NCBI GenBank assembly: GCA_900770635.1
Contig: CAAGLB010000140.1
Location: 1-64,000, forward strand
Origin: an uncultured Alistipes sp.
Lineage (GTDB): Bacteria > Bacteroidota > Bacteroidia > Bacteroidales > Rikenellaceae
Direction of reading: 5' to 3'
DNA: 64,000 nucleotides
Position numbers and translations under genes: made by a program. The notes beneath the pieces were generated by a model that saw nothing but the letters and a program-made list of their open reading frames with translations, had not been told where the DNA came from and made no database searches. Of the stretch, positions 43,945-52,212 are shown one piece after another (positions within the stretch are counted from its first letter, which is position 1; each line of letters begins with the position of its first letter).

Positions 43945-44649
43945 TTAGTTCGAAAATGCTGACTTGCGCTTCTTAATCAGTCGCTCTGCCTTGGCTATGT
44001 TAGCCTCTATGCGCTCGTTGTTTACTTCGTAGTTGCGCATCAGCGTTTCTGTTGCGGCGAGTAGCTCCATAAGCTCGTTCTCAACCTTGCGTGACTCGGC
44101 AGAGTTTGACGGAGATACATATCTTAGCTCTTCGGCCTGGCGCTCGATTCTTGCAATTAGCAGCTGTGGCGCCTGGGCGTCGTGCGCTGCCTCCAATAGC
44201 GAGCTAACGCCTTCACGCACAAGGGTTAAGTAGTTGATGTTGTCGCTATTTTCTTGGCTTACCTCCGATATTTTTGCAGCTGTGGTCTTAGCTGTGGCTA
44301 TGCCGAAGATAAGGAGTGTTAGCACCACACACTGCAAGAATAGCGACACGATGAATGTGAGGCCGAGGAGGTTGCAAAGAACAAGCAGAAGGATGGCTGT
44401 TATCGAGTAGCCATACTGCACAAACCATCTCACGCCCGTATTTCCTATGCGTCGCTGCGTCTTGTCACGTAGGTCGGCCCAGGGTATGAGCACGTCGACA
44501 AACATCACGCAGTAGGCTACAACCGATACGGCGATGTTGAGAGCAAAGATGTCGGTGTTTGTTCTGTCGCCCCAGATGAGCCATCCTGCAACTACGAGAA
44601 TAAGACCTAAGAGGGTAGCTATATATCCAATCCAGTTATTCATAATCAT
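43945..44649 (-). CDS. Four-TM helical protein of SPFH cluster
   Basis: No known family. The 234-residue protein has four TM helices (about 8-27, 36-57, 80-100, 102-120) and a cytoplasmic helical half (about 125-234) with several coiled-coil-like stretches ending in AKAERLIKKRKSAF. It has no catalytic motif. It sits 18 nt downstream of the SPFH gene and 18 nt upstream of the coiled-coil gene, so it is the membrane component between them. A start two codons later (ATG 44643) is equally possible. Confidence 0.75.
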   Translation of the reverse strand: MIMNNWIGYIATLLGLILVVAGWLIWGDRTNTDIFALNIAVSVVAYCVMFVDVLIPWADLRDKTQRRIGNTGVRWFVQYGYSITAILLLVLCNLLGLTFIVSLFLQCVVLTLLIFGIATAKTTAAKISEVSQENSDNINYLTLVREGVSSLLEAAHDAQAPQLLIARIERQAEELRYVSPSNSAESRKVENELMELLAATETLMRNYEVNNERIEANIAKAERLIKKRKSAFSN

Positions 44650-44667
44650 CTGATTTTAATGTTGTTA

Positions 44668-45987
44668 CTATCTCTTGTTGCCGCACACGGGGCAGAACTT
44701 AACGGCTGGTGATAGGGCGTTGCCGCAGCGAGCACACACATCTGTCGAGCCTAAGCGTGTTCCGCAGTTGCCGCAGAATGCTGCGCCCTGAGCTACTGCG
44801 CTATTGCAGTTAGGACATATTGCGCCTGCTGCCTGGAGCTGTGTTCCGCAACCTACGCAGCGACGTGCGCTCTTGTCATTATCTGTGCCGCACTTGGGAC
44901 ATGGGTTATACTCGTCGCCACACTTGGGGCAGAAACGTGAGTTGTTGGGGTATCTATGAGCGCAGTTTGAGCAGTGCACCATCTTTTGCTGTGGCACTCC
45001 CTGCTGCATAGGCATACCACCTTGCATACCACCTTGTGGGGCGCCCTGCATGTTGTTGTTGCCGCTAAACGATGGTTGGTTGTATTGGGGCTGCATCATG
45101 CCCTGAGCTATGCCTGCGCCCATGCCACCACCTGCGCCCATGCCGTTCATCATGTTTATGGCGAGGATGCCGCCTAAGATGCCGCCGCCACCATTGCCAC
45201 CCATAGCGCCTGTTAGCCCCTCGATGGCGTTGTTTGTGGTGTTAAACATTTGCTCCTGCTGCCATGTGTTGCCGATGATTGACATCTCGGCCTGCTTGGT
45301 TATAGCCTCCTTAACACGCTGGCCCTCAGGTGTTGAGTCGTCAATCTCGATGGTGTTGATGAAGAATTGGCTGAGGTTGAGGCCGAGCTCTTGGCAGAAT
45401 GGCGACATGCTTAGCTTGAGATGGTCGGACATCTGAGCAAGGAATGCCGATATTTGCTTGAAGCTGTAGTTATTCTGCATCATGTACTGCAAAATAATCG
45501 ACTTAACCTTTGTTGTGAACTCGCCCTCGAACTGTGTTGTGAAGTCGTGCTCGGTGAACTGTTGTTTTGTTCCTACGAGCTTGATTATGAAGCGCTCACT
45601 CTCTATCACGTTGAGTCCATACTGGCCACGTGCGGTGATGGGTATGTGGGTGTTGTAGCCAGCATCATGAATCGACATGCTGTCGATATGCCATTGTATG
45701 CTGAATGTCTGAACCTTGTTTACGAACCATACCTCGGCGGTAAATGGGTTTTTGCCACCAAAAGGAATGCCAAATAGCGAGCGTAGTATTGGAAGGTTCT
45801 CGGTGTTAAGGGTATATTTGCCAGGGCCAAACTTACCAACAAGCTGACCTTTTGAGAATAGCAATGCCTCTTGTGACTCCTGCACAATCAGCTGGGTGTA
45901 TGTGCTGAGGTTGGTTTGGGGGTGTCGCCAAGCGTAGATGGTTTCGCCTCCTTGGGGAGCCCATCTCACTAAATCAATAATTGCCAT
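44668..45987 (-). CDS. SPFH protein with four C-terminal zinc ribbons
   Basis: The 439-residue protein has an SPFH/Band 7-type domain (about 25-240) of the YdjI or 'virion core protein' class, with ALLFSKGQLVGKFGPGKYTL (about 41-60) at the start and a C-terminal helix ending EAITKQAEMSIIGNTWQQ. A linker rich in Gly, Met and Gln follows (about 255-335). The C-terminus (about 338-438) holds eight CxxC knuckles that make four zinc ribbons, starting with CSNC/CPKC and ending with CARC/CPVC. In Bacillus, YdjI-type SPFH proteins work with PspA-like and membrane proteins in envelope stress. It is the first gene of the cluster, with a -7 box at 46115 and a structured leader of about 120 nt. Confidence 0.9.
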   Translation of the reverse strand: MAIIDLVRWAPQGGETIYAWRHPQTNLSTYTQLIVQESQEALLFSKGQLVGKFGPGKYTLNTENLPILRSLFGIPFGGKNPFTAEVWFVNKVQTFSIQWHIDSMSIHDAGYNTHIPITARGQYGLNVIESERFIIKLVGTKQQFTEHDFTTQFEGEFTTKVKSIILQYMMQNNYSFKQISAFLAQMSDHLKLSMSPFCQELGLNLSQFFINTIEIDDSTPEGQRVKEAITKQAEMSIIGNTWQQEQMFNTTNNAIEGLTGAMGGNGGGGILGGILAINMMNGMGAGGGMGAGIAQGMMQPQYNQPSFSGNNNMQGAPQGGMQGGMPMQQGVPQQKMVHCSNCAHRYPNNSRFCPKCGDEYNPCPKCGTDNDKSARRCVGCGTQLQAAGAICPNCNSAVAQGAAFCGNCGTRLGSTDVCARCGNALSPAVKFCPVCGNKR

Positions 45988-46029
45988 ATATCCGTTGTTT
46001 TAACTATTTATTCAGCTCTGCCTCGCCCA

Positions 46030-46082
46030 GTGGTTAGCTTGCTAACCACTCGCAACGAGAGGTTGTGGTAGGCGTGCTCTCG
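46030..46082 (-). promoter_or_regulatory. Structured leader of the SPFH operon
   Basis: Within the mRNA leader a 6-bp stem (46056-46061 with 46077-46082) and a perfect 9-bp hairpin with 2-nt loop (46030-46038 with 46041-46049) lie in a row before the SPFH gene. The 9-bp hairpin lacks a T-run, so a regulatory or stabilising role is more likely than termination. Confidence 0.5.
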
Positions 46083-46114
46083 AAATTATGACGTCGAGCA
46101 TGTGCCTATTTACA

Positions 46115-46122
46115 CAAAGTTA
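46115..46122 (-). promoter_or_regulatory. -7 box for the SPFH six-gene operon
   Basis: TAACTTTG on the - strand matches TAnnTTTG. It is the only good box in the 174-bp gap upstream of the SPFH gene, so it probably drives all six genes. Confidence 0.5.
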
Positions 46123-46161
46123 AGAATAATTTTTGAAACAACGACAATATATGCTTAAAAG

Positions 46162-46932
46162 TTACATCTCGGGCGCAATTTGATGTGCCGTTATGCGTAT
46201 GGCGACATCGCCATCGTGCCAGTCAACGATGCCCATTAGCGTGAATTTACGTGTAGGTATCTGCTCCGAGGCGTATTCGCAGTTGCCGTTGACAACAAGG
46301 CGTAGTGTGTCGTTAGCAGATGCGAGGTGGCGTATAGTCGTAGTGTATCTGTTGTTTGTTGTCGTGTCACGCTCACACCAGCTATTACCCGCCTCCGTAG
46401 CTATTGCTTCCATGCCGCATAGCTTCACGTAGCGCAGCATTTTGCCTAAGTCGATGTCCGATATTTCGAGCTTGTCGTACTCGCTATTTAAAAGATTGTC
46501 ACTCGGGATAAATGTGAGGTAGTTGTCTATCTCTGAGATTGTTAGGCGGTCGACGACATATCTGTTTGTTGGTTGTTTGCCAACAACTGTTTTGACACCT
46601 TCTTGGCCTATGCTAAGCCCCGAGCAGCGCAACCTAACATGGCTAAATAGTGGTATATGCGAGTTTATGTTGTCGTCATCAATTTTGAGCTCTATACCGC
46701 CACTATGGTCAGCTATCACGATGCTCTTCTCTATCTCGTTGAGCATGTCGTTTGCCACAACAACGCCCGAGATGTAGATGTCCTCCTTGATCGTTGTTGA
46801 CCGCTCCTCGCACAGCGACCACAGGTAGGCTATCGACACCTCCGCAGGCTCAGCCACACTACTTTGACTCTCGCAGCCACACCACCACAACGTGCTAAAT
46901 ATCAGTATTATTGATGATGTAATCCTCCTCAT
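46162..46932 (-). CDS. DUF5689-like lipoprotein (second of pair)
   Basis: The 256-residue protein has a lipoprotein signal with lipobox WCGC (Cys20) and an N-terminal OB-like domain (about 45-130) carrying SIVIADHSGGIELKIDDD, matching the DUF5689 pattern seen in Bacteroidota cell-envelope lipoproteins. A second, similar strand-rich part follows (about 165-250, ending FTLMGIVDW). It overlaps the end of the upstream lipoprotein gene by 38 nt, a long overlap that implies coupling. Function is unknown; nucleic-acid or glycan binding by the OB-like fold would be speculation. Confidence 0.75.
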   Translation of the reverse strand: MRRITSSIILIFSTLWWCGCESQSSVAEPAEVSIAYLWSLCEERSTTIKEDIYISGVVVANDMLNEIEKSIVIADHSGGIELKIDDDNINSHIPLFSHVRLRCSGLSIGQEGVKTVVGKQPTNRYVVDRLTISEIDNYLTFIPSDNLLNSEYDKLEISDIDLGKMLRYVKLCGMEAIATEAGNSWCERDTTTNNRYTTTIRHLASANDTLRLVVNGNCEYASEQIPTRKFTLMGIVDWHDGDVAIRITAHQIAPEM

Positions 46933-47704
46933 GGCGCATTTTTAGTTGATAGTAGCTTCTGCCTCCAGCGTATTTCCCATATTGAACGATGCCGCTTAGC
47001 GAGGTCTTGTCCAGAGGTATTGACTTGTTGGCAAATGAGGCGTAGCTGCGTGTGTAGACAGCAATGGTGTCGCTCTCCTCGTCACAAAATAGGGCATATC
47101 CTTGCCACTTGGCGTTAGCAAGGGTTTCGGAATTAAGGGTGTCGATGGATGTTGAGGCCACAAGCCTTAGGTTGTCGATAGTGACTAAGCGTCCGCACAT
47201 GCCTTTGTGCAGCTCGGCAATCGTATGTCGCTGAGGTATAATGGGTTCTACGTCGTTGCTGCGTACAACAACATTGTCGATGTCGACCTTCGAACCCAGG
47301 TAGTCAATGTCGTAGTTGTCGTAGCTCTCGGCCATGTGGCCTAATTGCAGCGTGCCATAGCCGTAGCCCAAGGCACACCCTTTAAGGCGCAGGGCTATGC
47401 GCAGACCTTCGGGGTATGTGGTGTGTAGCTTGTCGATGCCCATGAGTATCTCCATGCCACCGCTATCATCCTCGACGGTCATCGAGCGATAGAAGTTGTT
47501 GTCGGCGTCGGACGATGTCACACGGCCAACAACAACCAACTCTTGCTCGATAACCCGACGCTCGCTCTCAATGACCATAGCTCGAAGGCTTGCGATGGTG
47601 GTGTTGGCCTTTGGTAGCTCGGGCTCGATGATGGGAGGTGTCGACGTGTTGTAGCAGCTGCTAACAACAAGCATAACAGCGATATATGTCAGCCACGACC
47701 TCAT
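46895..47704 (-). CDS. DUF5689-like lipoprotein (first of pair)
   Basis: The 269-residue protein (from ATG 47704) has a lipobox VSSC and a DUF5689-type domain at about 55-125, with GRVTSSDADNNFYRSMTVED, SGGMEILMG and LKGCALGYGYGTLQLG, closely matching the family pattern. A second domain follows (about 160-265) with a GIVQYGKYAGGRSYYQL end. It is a homologue of the next gene but less than half identical by eye. A GTG at 47716 is a less likely start because it would overlap the serB stop. The pair follows serB closely, though no link to serine metabolism is apparent. Confidence 0.78.
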   Translation of the reverse strand: MRSWLTYIAVMLVVSSCYNTSTPPIIEPELPKANTTIASLRAMVIESERRVIEQELVVVGRVTSSDADNNFYRSMTVEDDSGGMEILMGIDKLHTTYPEGLRIALRLKGCALGYGYGTLQLGHMAESYDNYDIDYLGSKVDIDNVVVRSNDVEPIIPQRHTIAELHKGMCGRLVTIDNLRLVASTSIDTLNSETLANAKWQGYALFCDEESDTIAVYTRSYASFANKSIPLDKTSLSGIVQYGKYAGGRSYYQLKMRHEEDYIINNTDI

Positions 47705-47715
47705 GCAACGAAGCA

Positions 47716-48948
47716 CTACTGCTTGCGTGGTTCAACCCATGAATCTTTGAGGCCGAGGAAGTAGAGTATTCCGTCGAGGCCCACTGTCGATATCGACTGA
47801 CGTGCTGTGGCACGCACCTTTGGTTTAGCATGAAAAGCGATGCCCAGACCAGCTATGTTGAGCATAGGCAGGTCGTTAGCACCATCGCCCACAGCCACCG
47901 ACTGCTGAATATCTATATTCTCGAATTGGCATAGTAGTCGTAGCAGCTCGGCTTTGCGTGCTCCATCGACAATCTCTCCGGTGTAGCGTCCTGTGAGCTT
48001 GCCATCCTCCACCTCGAGCTCGTTGGCATAGACATAGTCGAAGCCGAAGCGGCGTTTCAGGTAGTTGCCGAAGTAGTTGAATCCACCCGATAGAATAGCT
48101 GTCTTATATCCCACACGCTTTAAAATAGTCATCATTCTGTCCACGCCCTCGGTTATAGGAAGGTTTACTGCTATGTCCTCCATGACGCTGACATCTAAGC
48201 CTTTAAGGAGTGCTACACGCTGCTCGAAGCTCTCTCTGAAGTCGATCTCGCCACGCATAGCTCGCTCGGTAATCTCACGTACCTCTGGGCCTACGCCTGC
48301 TCTGTCGGCAAGCTCGTCGATAACCTCGGTGGTGATAAGCGTAGAGTCCATATCGAAGCATATCAGGCGGCGTGAGCGGCGGAAGATGCCATCCTTCTGG
48401 AACGAGATGTCTACCTCGCCCTTGTTGGCAAGCTCCATGAGTGCTCGCTGAAACTCACCCTTATCCGAGAGTGTGCCACGCACTGAAAACTCGATGCTTG
48501 TCTTTGGTGCACGCTCATCCTCGTCGAGAGGCATGCGGCCTGTTAGGCGGTTGATGTCGTCGATGTTGAGTCCCTCTTCCGAGATGGCACGTGTCACGTT
48601 CGAGATGTGCTCAGCCGTAATCTTGCGTCCCACCATCGTGATGATATATCGGTTTTTACCCTGACCAGTAACCCAGTCGCTATACTGCTCATGGGTGATA
48701 GGCTCGAAACGGATGGTCATGTTCATCTCCGAGGCCTTGAACAAAAGGTCTTTCATTATTTGTCCCGAACGCTCGGTGGTTGTCATAAAGAGTATTCCGA
48801 GTGTCATCGTACGATGAATGTTCGACTGGCCGATGTCGAGGATGAAGGCGTCGTGGCAAGCGAGAATGCCTGTAAGTGAGGATGTTAGTCCTGGCTTGTC
48901 CTCGCCCGAAATATTGATTTGTATGATCTCTATCTGGTTGTTTATCAT
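47716..48948 (-). CDS. serB: Phosphoserine phosphatase with ACT domains
   Basis: SerB removes phosphate from O-phosphoserine, the last step of serine synthesis. The 410-residue protein has two N-terminal ACT-type domains (about 5-85 and 98-180, the usual amino-acid-sensing module) and a HAD phosphatase core with motif I CFDMDSTLI (nucleophile Asp199, acid/base Asp201), motif II LSGGF, and motif III VGDGANDLPML. All catalytic residues are present. The ATG at 48948 puts the first ACT strand at the N-terminus. A -7 box lies at 49005-49012. Confidence 0.95.
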   Translation of the reverse strand: MINNQIEIIQINISGEDKPGLTSSLTGILACHDAFILDIGQSNIHRTMTLGILFMTTTERSGQIMKDLLFKASEMNMTIRFEPITHEQYSDWVTGQGKNRYIITMVGRKITAEHISNVTRAISEEGLNIDDINRLTGRMPLDEDERAPKTSIEFSVRGTLSDKGEFQRALMELANKGEVDISFQKDGIFRRSRRLICFDMDSTLITTEVIDELADRAGVGPEVREITERAMRGEIDFRESFEQRVALLKGLDVSVMEDIAVNLPITEGVDRMMTILKRVGYKTAILSGGFNYFGNYLKRRFGFDYVYANELEVEDGKLTGRYTGEIVDGARKAELLRLLCQFENIDIQQSVAVGDGANDLPMLNIAGLGIAFHAKPKVRATARQSISTVGLDGILYFLGLKDSWVEPRKQ

Positions 48949-49004
48949 CTCTGAGCAATATTTAATAGTTAATAATGCTGTGAATATATCTATTATAACA
49001 TCCA

Positions 49005-49012
49005 CAAATATA
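49005..49012 (-). promoter_or_regulatory. -7 box for serB
   Basis: TATATTTG on the - strand, 57 nt before the serB ATG and only 21 nt from the divergent box at 49034. Confidence 0.5.
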
Positions 49013-49033
49013 CGAATTTTTGTAAAAAATAAT

Positions 49034-49041
49034 TATCTTTG
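49034..49041 (+). promoter_or_regulatory. -7 box for DUF5606 gene
   Basis: TATCTTTG, about 100 nt before the ATG at 49143. It is arranged back to back with the serB box. Confidence 0.5.
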
Positions 49042-49142
49042 TTGCCGAAATTTTGCATTTACCCGCCAAAAGGGTGTTTGCAGCGTAACCGTTGTACGAC
49101 TAAAATTTATATACTAATATATTTAAAATCAGAAGTATAGCT

Positions 49143-49544
49143 ATGGAATTGAAGGATATTTTGGCTATTTCAGGTCAGCCAGGCCTTTATAAGTTTGTGG
49201 CTCAGTCGATGCGTGGTGTTATCGTTGAGTCGCTTATCGACGGCAAGCGTATGAACGCAGCTGCTACATCACGTGTTAGCGCCCTTACCGAGATCTCTAT
49301 GTTCACCGAGGGCGAGGATATCGCTCTTGCTGACGTGTTTACAAACATATGGAACTACACCGAGGGCAAGCAGGCTATCTCGCACAAGGAGTCGCCAGAG
49401 AAGATCAAGGAGGAGTTTGCTAAGGTTCTCCCTGAGTACGACCGTGACCGTGTTCATGTGTCAGACATGAAGAAGTGTTTTGCTTGGTACAACATCCTCG
49501 TTGAGGCTGGCTTCACCGAGTTTAAGCTTCCTGAGCAGGAGTAA
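49143..49544 (+). CDS. DUF5606 domain protein
   Basis: The 133-residue soluble protein matches the DUF5606 family of Bacteroidota, starting MELKDILAISGQPGLYKFV, with VIVESLIDGKR and a C-terminal VSDMKKCFAWYNILVEAGF. The family is conserved and highly expressed in the phylum, but its role is unknown; the fold looks like a small beta barrel followed by helices. It stands alone with its own promoter and a strong terminator. Confidence 0.88.
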   Translation: MELKDILAISGQPGLYKFVAQSMRGVIVESLIDGKRMNAAATSRVSALTEISMFTEGEDIALADVFTNIWNYTEGKQAISHKESPEKIKEEFAKVLPEYDRDRVHVSDMKKCFAWYNILVEAGFTEFKLPEQE

Positions 49545-49586
49545 TTTCCTTAGTTGGGGCAGTATTGCTGCCGCTAACCACAATCA

Positions 49587-49631
49587 GTGCGAATGAGTAG
49601 TACGTTTAGTACGGCTCATTCGCACTTTTTT
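49587..49631 (+). terminator. Rho-independent terminator of DUF5606 gene
   Basis: A 17-bp stem with two non-standard pairs (49587-49603 with 49609-49625) and a 5-nt loop is followed by six T. Confidence 0.9.
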
Positions 49632-49673
49632 CTGGGTGTTGTGTCTGTCATCCCCTTAGTTTGTTCACCTCAG

Positions 49674-49705
49674 TTTGTCCTTTTCACTTTTAATTCGTAC
49701 CTTTG
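49674..49705 (+). promoter_or_regulatory. Promoter of LolC/E-type permease operon
   Basis: A TTTG -33 element (49674-49677) and TACCTTTG -7 element (49698-49705) are exactly 20 nt apart, the best promoter match on the + strand of this window. The start codon lies 7 nt further on, so the leader is nearly absent. Confidence 0.8.
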
Positions 49706-49712
49706 CCAAGAT

Positions 49713-50954
49713 ATGAGCAACGAGTTTTACATAGCCAAGCGTCTGTCAAGCCATCAACATGGCGAGCGTGCAGGCATTATGGAGCGTGTGGCAACTGTGG
49801 CCACTGCCATAAGTCTTGCCGTTATTGTCGTGACCTTGTCTATCGTTGTGGGCTTCAAGCAGAGTATCGACACGCTGCTAAGTGGTGCATCGGCCGATGT
49901 CGTGGTTACAGCGCCTCATAGCATGGGCACAATGTCCTCGGTGCTGCTCGAGCAAGATGCTGAGCTTGTTGACGTTATCAACTGTGAAGGTGTGCTTCGC
50001 TACTCTCCCTATCTGGCAAAGGAGGGTGTCATCAAGAGCGACGATAACATTGTTGGCGTGGTGCTCAAAGGTGTTGATTCGCTCTACGATTTCGCCTTTT
50101 TCAAGCGCCATCTTGTCGAGGGCACGCTGCCTCGCATAGGCCGTGAGCCACGCTCGCGTGATGTGCTATTGTCGAGTGTTGTTGCCCAGAAGATGGATGT
50201 AGGAGTTGGCGAGCGTATCGAGATGCTGTTTGTCGACGAGAAGGATGGCCTCATAAGAGATAGGTTTGAGATCAGTGGAATATTCAAGACAGGCCTCGAT
50301 GTGGTTGACGATGCGTTGATAATAAGCGACATACGCAATGTAGAGCGCTTTTTCGCTGGCGACAAAAATCGTGTTACGGGCTACGAACTGTGGGTTGATA
50401 ACGGTGTCGATGTCGAGGCGTTCAGCGAGGAGCTCAACAAGCAACTCATCGACCTATATTTTGCTCACGAGATCAACGCCGAGGCCTTCACCATGCAGGC
50501 TATACACCCCAACCTCTTTGGGTGGCTCGCAACGCACGATGTCAATGCACTGTTTATCACTGTCATAATGATCATCGTTGCGCTGCTCAATATGACCACT
50601 GCGCTGCTCATCATCGTCCTTGAACGCCAGCGCATGATTGGCGAGCTAAGGGCTATGGGTATGCGACGTGCTGCCGTTGTTCGCATCTTTGTCTACCGAG
50701 CACTATTCATAGTGATGCGTGGCGTGGTGTGTGGCACTATAGTGGGCATTGTGTTGGTTGTTGTCCAGCACCTCTTTGGCCTTATGCCACTGCCTGCCGA
50801 GGGGTATATCCTTAGCACCGTTCCTGTGGCACTATGCTGGGATTTGTGGCTGCTTGCTGTGGGCGTTACGGTGGCTATTACAATGATTATGATGATACTC
50901 CCGTCGCTCTTTGCGGCAAAAGTATCGCCATCAAAAGCAATAAGATACGAGTAA
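49713..50954 (+). CDS. FtsX/LolC-E-type ABC transporter permease
   Basis: The 413-residue protein has the MacB/FtsX layout of LolC/LolE: TM helix 1 (about 26-48), a large periplasmic domain (about 50-270), and three C-terminal TM helices (about 278-305, 325-350, 378-402). The N-terminal MSNEFYIAKRLSSHQHGERAG resembles Bacteroidota lipoprotein-release permeases. It probably works with a LolD-type ATPase encoded elsewhere to free lipoproteins from the inner membrane; none is encoded in this window. The ATG at 49713 is chosen since the promoter ends 7 nt before it. Confidence 0.85.
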   Translation: MSNEFYIAKRLSSHQHGERAGIMERVATVATAISLAVIVVTLSIVVGFKQSIDTLLSGASADVVVTAPHSMGTMSSVLLEQDAELVDVINCEGVLRYSPYLAKEGVIKSDDNIVGVVLKGVDSLYDFAFFKRHLVEGTLPRIGREPRSRDVLLSSVVAQKMDVGVGERIEMLFVDEKDGLIRDRFEISGIFKTGLDVVDDALIISDIRNVERFFAGDKNRVTGYELWVDNGVDVEAFSEELNKQLIDLYFAHEINAEAFTMQAIHPNLFGWLATHDVNALFITVIMIIVALLNMTTALLIIVLERQRMIGELRAMGMRRAAVVRIFVYRALFIVMRGVVCGTIVGIVLVVVQHLFGLMPLPAEGYILSTVPVALCWDLWLLAVGVTVAITMIMMILPSLFAAKVSPSKAIRYE

Positions 50955-50969
50955 ATCAGTTATATAAGT

Positions 50970-51689
50970 ATGAAACCATATAACGAGGAACAATCAAAAA
51001 AGGAGCAGGTCGAGCAGATGTTCGACAACATAGCCCCTACCTACGACAAGCTTAACCATGTGTTGTCGTTCAACATCGACCGAATGTGGCGTCGCCGTGT
51101 TATGCGCATCGTGCGTCGTTCACGTGCGCAGAAGATTATGGATATTGCAACAGGCACAGGCGACCTGGCAATAGCTATGGCTAAGCGTGTCGACCGTACA
51201 CAGATTCTTGGTGTCGACCTCTCGGAGGAGATGCTACGTGTGGCACGCACAAAGATAGAGAAGATAGGCCTCGAGGAGCGCATAACGCTGCAAAAGGGCG
51301 ATGCCGAAAATCTCGATATGGTGGCAGACGAGTCTGTCGATGCTGTCACTGTGGCCTTTGGCGTTCGCAACTTCGAGAATCTTAAGGGTGGACTTAGCGA
51401 GCTGCATCGTGTGTTGAAGCGTGGAGGCAAGCTTGTTGTCCTTGAGTTCTCTATACCTCGCAATAGGCTTGTACGTTGGGTATATGCCCAGTATTCGCAC
51501 CGCTTACTACCACGCATAGGTGCGCTTATCTCCAAGGATCGTAAGGCCTATGACTATCTTCCCGACTCGGTTGAGGAGTTCCCATCTCCCGAGCGATTTA
51601 TGGATATTCTGCGTGGCGTGGGCTTCATAGACGTGAAGGCCAAGTCGCAGAGCTTTGGTATAGCACATATTTATCAGGCTACTAAATAG
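50970..51689 (+). CDS. menG: Demethylmenaquinone methyltransferase
   Basis: The enzyme C-methylates demethylmenaquinone (and, in other bacteria, the ubiquinone precursor) as the last step of menaquinone synthesis. The 239-residue protein has the UbiE/MenG signatures: FDNIAPTYDKLNHVLSFNIDRMWRRR (about 17-42), SAM motif I MDIATGTGDLAI (about 58-69), VDLSEEML and VTVAFGVRNFEN. Bacteroidales use menaquinone, so MenG is preferred over UbiE. The gene starts 15 nt after the permease stop. Confidence 0.94.
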   Translation: MKPYNEEQSKKEQVEQMFDNIAPTYDKLNHVLSFNIDRMWRRRVMRIVRRSRAQKIMDIATGTGDLAIAMAKRVDRTQILGVDLSEEMLRVARTKIEKIGLEERITLQKGDAENLDMVADESVDAVTVAFGVRNFENLKGGLSELHRVLKRGGKLVVLEFSIPRNRLVRWVYAQYSHRLLPRIGALISKDRKAYDYLPDSVEEFPSPERFMDILRGVGFIDVKAKSQSFGIAHIYQATK

Positions 51690-51691
51690 TT

Positions 51692-52198
51692 ATGCGTAGA
51701 CTTCTGAAATATGTCATCACCCTTGCGTTGTTGCTGTTTTCTGCTAACAGGGCTCATGCCGACATCCTCGATAAGTTCTATTTCGAGGGTTTCGTGGCGG
51801 TTACCCACCTCACAACTTCGGGTGTGAACATCTGGGTGGATGTGCGTAGCGAGTGGGCTCATACGCTGATTATCAAAAAGGGTAAGGTGGATGTCATGAT
51901 GCAAGGCAACAAGGTGGGAACCATCGAGTTGCGTGACAAGATTGTTGTGCCCAAGCGCTCCAAGTCACGCATCTTGGTCCCTTTGCGTTTTAGCGCTGAT
52001 AATGCGTTAAGCTTTCAGCGTATAGTGCGTAATCTTGTCGAGAAGAGTGGTTTGGGCACTACTATCGACTATCGTGTACGTGCTGGCCTTAAAGTACTAA
52101 AACTCAATTTTTCGGACAAAAATGTTGCTGTTTCCGAAATTTTAAATAACTTCGCATTATCAAACGATAGTTTGAATGAACTCATTGAGTTGATTTAA
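51692..52198 (+). CDS. Secreted protein of unknown function (168 residues)
   Basis: I do not recognise the family with confidence. The 168-residue protein has a signal peptide (about 1-23, ending ANRAHA) and a single beta-rich domain, about 28-160, with SGVNIWVDVRSEWAHTLIIKKGKVDVM and RILVPLRFS, reminiscent of LEA-14/WHy-type immunoglobulin-like domains but without a decisive motif. It starts 2 nt after menG, and the next gene follows after 14 nt, so it belongs to the permease-menG transcript. Confidence 0.75.
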   Translation: MRRLLKYVITLALLLFSANRAHADILDKFYFEGFVAVTHLTTSGVNIWVDVRSEWAHTLIIKKGKVDVMMQGNKVGTIELRDKIVVPKRSKSRILVPLRFSADNALSFQRIVRNLVEKSGLGTTIDYRVRAGLKVLKLNFSDKNVAVSEILNNFALSNDSLNELIELI

Positions 52199-52212
52199 CA
52201 CAACAAAAATAG

